From Thermanaeromonas toyohensis ToBE (GTDB lineage Bacteria; Bacillota; DSM-521; Neomoorellales; Neomoorellaceae), in the NCBI RefSeq assembly GCF_900176005.1, contig NZ_LT838272.1, forward strand, positions 1,755,587-1,819,586: a DNA stretch of 64,000 nucleotides, read 5' to 3'. Position numbers and translations under genes: made by a program. This document shows positions 60,817-64,000 of the stretch, piece by piece. Position 1 is the first letter of the stretch. The number at the start of each line of letters is the position of its first letter. Under the pieces are notes generated by a model that was given only the letters and a program-made list of their open reading frames with translations, was not told the origin of the DNA and searched no databases.

Positions 60817-62919
60817 ATGGCTTTTACCCTAAGCAATCCCAATCTTGTTATAAAGATTGAACCACAGGATTTAGAAGTAAAATCCCTGGTTTATTTAAAA
60901 ACAGGAGAAGAGTTAATAAAGGATCCCTATACGGGCTTACCCTTGTTACACCTTTTCCAGGTTAATCCAGAAGAGGAAGGGATTGTTCCGCGCAAAATAG
61001 CTCTTAAAGAAACTAGGATTTATTCAGGATTGGAAGGTGGAGGGAGATTTTACATATCATGGGAAGCGCTAGATAGTAACTACAGCTCCTTAAACTTAAT
61101 AGGCAATATTGAAGGTGCAATAGATGTAATAAGGCCCCGCCTCCTATGGCAACTTACAATACGGAATAACACTTCCCAAAAGATCTGGTTACAAGTGCTC
61201 TTTCCTCAGATAAGCGGGCTTGGCCTAGGAATGCCTAAGGAAGAGTTTTTGGCTTTACCTCATCATGCTGGAGATCTTACCCGGAATCCTATTCAGGAAT
61301 ATACATCTTTACGTTACCAGAGTTTTGGGAGAGCTGCCACGAAAAAAGAAGGCAATATATATGTCCGCGAAATCAATTATTGTGGCCTGGCCTCCATGAA
61401 TTGGATGGATTACCACCGGAGGGATTTAGGAATATATTTTGGCTGCCATGATCCTAACTTCGGGTTAACAGGGCTCCGTTCTTATTCTTGTATGGTTAAT
61501 TATCCCAGTATGGGATTAGGATTTCGGCGCTTTCCTGTTTTAAATGAAGAAGAAGAGTGGGTTTCGCCTCCCTTTATCCTGGAAATACATGAAGGTGACT
61601 GGCATAGCGGTGCTAGGATTTATAGGGAATGGGCTACCCAATTCATAAATCCCCCTTGTAATCCAAAGGATTTAGCAGAGCAATATGCTCTCCATCCCCG
61701 GTACGATTTCTTTAGAGAAGGTAAGGTACTGCATAGCTTTAGTGATATCCCTGCTTTATATGAGCGAGGGAAAGAATGGGGGATCAAACACTTTTTTATT
61801 GCCGGCTGGAACCACGGGGGTTTTGATGCTCAATATCCTGATTATCATCCGGCTATGGAGTTAGGGAGCCCTTTAGAACTGGAACGCGGTTGTCGCTATA
61901 TTAATGCAGACGGTGGGATGGTAACTTTCTATATAAATGCTCGGTTATTTGATACTGGGCTTCCTTCTTATAAAGAAAAAGGGTATAACTGGGCTATCAA
62001 GCGCCCAGGAGGGGATGTTTATATCGAACAATATGATACGCCCTCACTTTTTGCCGTGATGTGCCCAGCGAGTGAAGGCTGGCAAGGGTGGTTGAAGGAC
62101 TTAGCGATTTGGATGGTAAAAGCTTACGGGGCCCGAGGGATATATTTTGATCAGTTGGGCTCGGCGGAACCCTTTCCTTGCTATCACTCCCTTTCTATTT
62201 CAGATCATCACCCTCATCATCCTGAGGACTATAATCGGGGGTATTTAAAGCTATTAAAGGAGACATTAGAGGCCATCAGGAAAGAGAATCCAAAAGCCTT
62301 TCTCATGATCGAGAATTGTGGAGATATATATGGCCAGTATGTATGGGGGAGCTTAACGTGGAATGGGGTACTTTATGATGAACATTACTCTATCTACCGA
62401 TATACTTTTCCCGAACATAGTTTAGTAATGATGGTTCACCCTAAAAGGTTATCTGAGGTAGAAGGGGATGAAAAATTACGGCGCGACCTCTTTTATCAAC
62501 ATATTGAGCAAGCCCTGCTTTTGGGCGCTGTTTTCTGGATTGCTCCTGATCGGCGTTTCGGTCCTGGAGATGAGCAAATGCTCCTTCATGCTAACCAAAT
62601 GTTAAAGCTTCGCGCTAGTATAGCAAGAGAAATAGCCCGATGCCATTATGTAGATCAGGACGGGATTTTATCTAAAGGGGAAATTGCGGTTTCACACTGG
62701 ATAGGGAAAGACGACCCGCGTTTTCACTTGATTTGCATAGGTAATCATAAAGGGAAAGGGGGAGAAGTAGAAATAGAAGCTTTTCAAGTTGATTCTTTAT
62801 GGGCGCGGGGATTAGGAGGCGAGCTAATACAAGTACCTTGGAAGTATACTGACCGAGGGATAAAACTTTTAATACCCCCTGAATTTCCGGCTTTAGTAAT
62901 AGGGATAGAAGGGAGTTGA
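60817..62919 (+). CDS. DUF6259-like TIM-barrel glycoside hydrolase
   Basis: This is a 700-residue protein without a signal peptide. Residues 1-275 form a beta-sandwich, 280-620 a TIM barrel, and the rest a small beta domain. The barrel strand GARGIYFDQLG puts an Asp near residue 445 where retaining GH-D type enzymes have their nucleophile. FLMIENCGD (Glu near 499) and WNHGG (near 331) are further candidate active-site positions. The domain order resembles DUF6259 proteins of bacterial glycan loci. The substrate is unknown. Being cytoplasmic, it should act on an imported oligosaccharide. Confidence 0.65.
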   Translation: MAFTLSNPNLVIKIEPQDLEVKSLVYLKTGEELIKDPYTGLPLLHLFQVNPEEEGIVPRKIALKETRIYSGLEGGGRFYISWEALDSNYSSLNLIGNIEGAIDVIRPRLLWQLTIRNNTSQKIWLQVLFPQISGLGLGMPKEEFLALPHHAGDLTRNPIQEYTSLRYQSFGRAATKKEGNIYVREINYCGLASMNWMDYHRRDLGIYFGCHDPNFGLTGLRSYSCMVNYPSMGLGFRRFPVLNEEEEWVSPPFILEIHEGDWHSGARIYREWATQFINPPCNPKDLAEQYALHPRYDFFREGKVLHSFSDIPALYERGKEWGIKHFFIAGWNHGGFDAQYPDYHPAMELGSPLELERGCRYINADGGMVTFYINARLFDTGLPSYKEKGYNWAIKRPGGDVYIEQYDTPSLFAVMCPASEGWQGWLKDLAIWMVKAYGARGIYFDQLGSAEPFPCYHSLSISDHHPHHPEDYNRGYLKLLKETLEAIRKENPKAFLMIENCGDIYGQYVWGSLTWNGVLYDEHYSIYRYTFPEHSLVMMVHPKRLSEVEGDEKLRRDLFYQHIEQALLLGAVFWIAPDRRFGPGDEQMLLHANQMLKLRASIAREIARCHYVDQDGILSKGEIAVSHWIGKDDPRFHLICIGNHKGKGGEVEIEAFQVDSLWARGLGGELIQVPWKYTDRGIKLLIPPEFPALVIGIEGS

Positions 62920-62927
62920 AGATTAAG

Positions 62928-64000
62928 TTGTGCCAAGTATACTTTATTCATACTTTTAATGTAAACCTCCAATTCGCTGAAATGCCTGTGGATAAGACTT
63001 TCCTGCTAGTAGAGCAAGGCTTAATTCCGCTGTTTGATCTGCTCCAAAAATACAAGCAGCCTGCCAACTTCTTTTTTACGGGTTACTCTAGCCTTTATCT
63101 TCAACAAAAATATCCTGAGTTGGTCCGCGAGGTGCAGAAAAAGATAGGAGAAGGTTTAATCGAACTAGGGACTTATACCTATGCCCATCCGGTTCTTAGC
63201 TTAATTCCCTATGAAGATGTAGAAAGGCAGATTCGGAAAGGAATGGAATGCGACGAAAAAGTATGGGGGATTAAGTGTCAGGGTATGCTTTTGCCCGAAG
63301 TGGCGTGGGATGTTTGTCTTCCTAAGGTTATGGCCGAGTTGGGCTTAGAATGGGTTATAATCTACCGCGAATTAATACACGAGCTGGCAGAAAAGAGACT
63401 ATATCCTGGAATGGTAAAGGTTAAGGGTATAGCTGATACTCAGACTAAAGCAGTGCTTGCTAACAGGAAAATAGGAAAGTTATTGTTAGAGTATCTTACG
63501 GGTGTGGCTCCTTGGGAAAAGGTAAGGGAGGAGATAGAAAGATTTATAGAGGAAGCCTCTAATGCCTTGGGGCCTGATGAGCCTCCGCCGCTACTATGTA
63601 TAAAACAGGATGCTGAAGTCTTATATGCCGCTTCAGTAGAAAGCAGCAAAGGGCAAGGAACTTGCTGGGGAGATAGATTGACCTCTTTAGAGGCTCTGCC
63701 TCGCTTCGCTAGATATTTAGAGTTTATTACCTCTCACCCTGGTATCCAGGTTACGACCGCTAAATCTTATATAGACTCCTTTTCAGGAGTTATAGGGGAA
63801 AAAGCCTTTTATGCCGAAAACGCCTCGGGCCATGCAGGATTTGATGTATGGCTTAAAGGCGAGGGAAGGGAACGACTTAACGTACTTACAGAAGATGCGC
63901 GTAGCTGGATAATAACTGCTTCCTTAATTATTCGGGCAGAGCAAGGTAAAGGGGCCGATGTACGTTCTGCTTTGGAGTTGTTGGAGGGGGCTTGGGAACA
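62928..64000 (+). CDS. Partial: GH38/GH57-superfamily-like enzyme, cut by the window edge
   Basis: An open frame runs from the end of the DUF6259-like gene to the last base of the window (about 357 codons visible). It begins QVYFIHTFNVNLQFAEMP and includes PANFFFTGYSSLYLQQKYPE and IELGTYTYAHPVLSLI, the strand-helix pattern of the glycoside hydrolase/deacetylase beta-alpha barrel. The usual N-terminal His-x-His metal or substrate motif is not seen. TTG 62916, overlapping the previous stop, and TTG 62928 are both possible starts. It probably acts in the same glycan pathway as its neighbours. The family assignment is tentative. Confidence 0.55.
   Translation, partial: MCQVYFIHTFNVNLQFAEMPVDKTFLLVEQGLIPLFDLLQKYKQPANFFFTGYSSLYLQQKYPELVREVQKKIGEGLIELGTYTYAHPVLSLIPYEDVERQIRKGMECDEKVWGIKCQGMLLPEVAWDVCLPKVMAELGLEWVIIYRELIHELAEKRLYPGMVKVKGIADTQTKAVLANRKIGKLLLEYLTGVAPWEKVREEIERFIEEASNALGPDEPPPLLCIKQDAEVLYAASVESSKGQGTCWGDRLTSLEALPRFARYLEFITSHPGIQVTTAKSYIDSFSGVIGEKAFYAENASGHAGFDVWLKGEGRERLNVLTEDARSWIITASLIIRAEQGKGADVRSALELLEGAWE

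Noticed and set aside
1-64000. CRISPR arrays, tRNA/rRNA genes, insertion sequences or prophage
   Set aside because: No repeated-spacer pattern, cloverleaf-like element, transposase, integrase or phage structural motif was recognised on either strand. Exhaustive RNA searches were not possible by eye.

Overview
The window looks like chromosomal DNA of an anaerobic, spore-former-type Firmicute (Bacillota, Clostridia). My best guess is the Moorella/Thermanaeromonas group, but this is inference from gene content, not a database match. The support is strong AGGAGG-type ribosome sites with many GTG/TTG starts, a complete early-cobalt (anaerobic) corrin pathway, tripartite tricarboxylate and CUT1 sugar transporters, and NhaC antiporters. 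No rRNA, tRNA, CRISPR array, insertion sequence or phage gene was recognised.

Region 1 (75-10553, + strand) is a sugar-acid or hydroxy-acid locus. It encodes an IclR regulator, an NhaC-type antiporter, a LarA-family 2-hydroxyacid racemase/epimerase, a TctC/TctB/TctA importer with a D-2-hydroxyacid dehydrogenase between its subunits, a DapA-family aldolase/lyase and an IlvD/Edd-type dehydratase. It ends at a bidirectional terminator shared with a convergent minus-strand operon (10599-13833) encoding a second, divergent LarA homologue, a GarR/HIBADH-type reductase and a class II aldolase.

Region 2 (13954-26495, +) starts with a GntR/UTRA regulator that has a candidate promoter and operator. 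It continues with a phosphofructokinase-family enzyme, a complete CUT1 ABC sugar importer, a UroD-like methyltransferase, a type I phosphomannose isomerase, a FucI/AraA-type isomerase, a frameshifted second NhaC gene and a Gfo/Idh/MocA dehydrogenase. Sampled stretches around 17-22 kb are much more AT-rich than the cobalamin operon.

Region 3 (26547-41846, +) is a single cobalamin operon. A sigma-A-like promoter, a cobalamin riboswitch and an intrinsic terminator precede cobU, cbiD, cbiE, cbiT, cbiL, cbiF, cbiG, cbiH, cbiJ, cbiX, cbiC, cbiP, cbiB, cbiA, a broken cobT remnant, a pduX-like kinase, cobD and cobC. The genes overlap heavily. The cobT remnant keeps only the two ends of the protein, and no cobS is present, so nucleotide-loop assembly must be completed from elsewhere or is lost.

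Region 4 (41869-64000) is a glycan-utilisation region. It encodes a minus-strand amidohydrolase, a LacI regulator with tandem operator-like palindromes, a complete CUT1 ABC importer, a GH125-like glycosidase and an exported nitrilase-fold enzyme. A DeoR regulator then precedes a 1027-residue exported phosphoesterase/beta-propeller protein, a third CUT1 importer without its own ATPase, a BadF-type sugar kinase, a SIS-domain protein, a DUF6259-like TIM-barrel glycosidase and a final enzyme truncated by the window edge. GC-rich hairpins follow three of the four solute-binding-protein genes.
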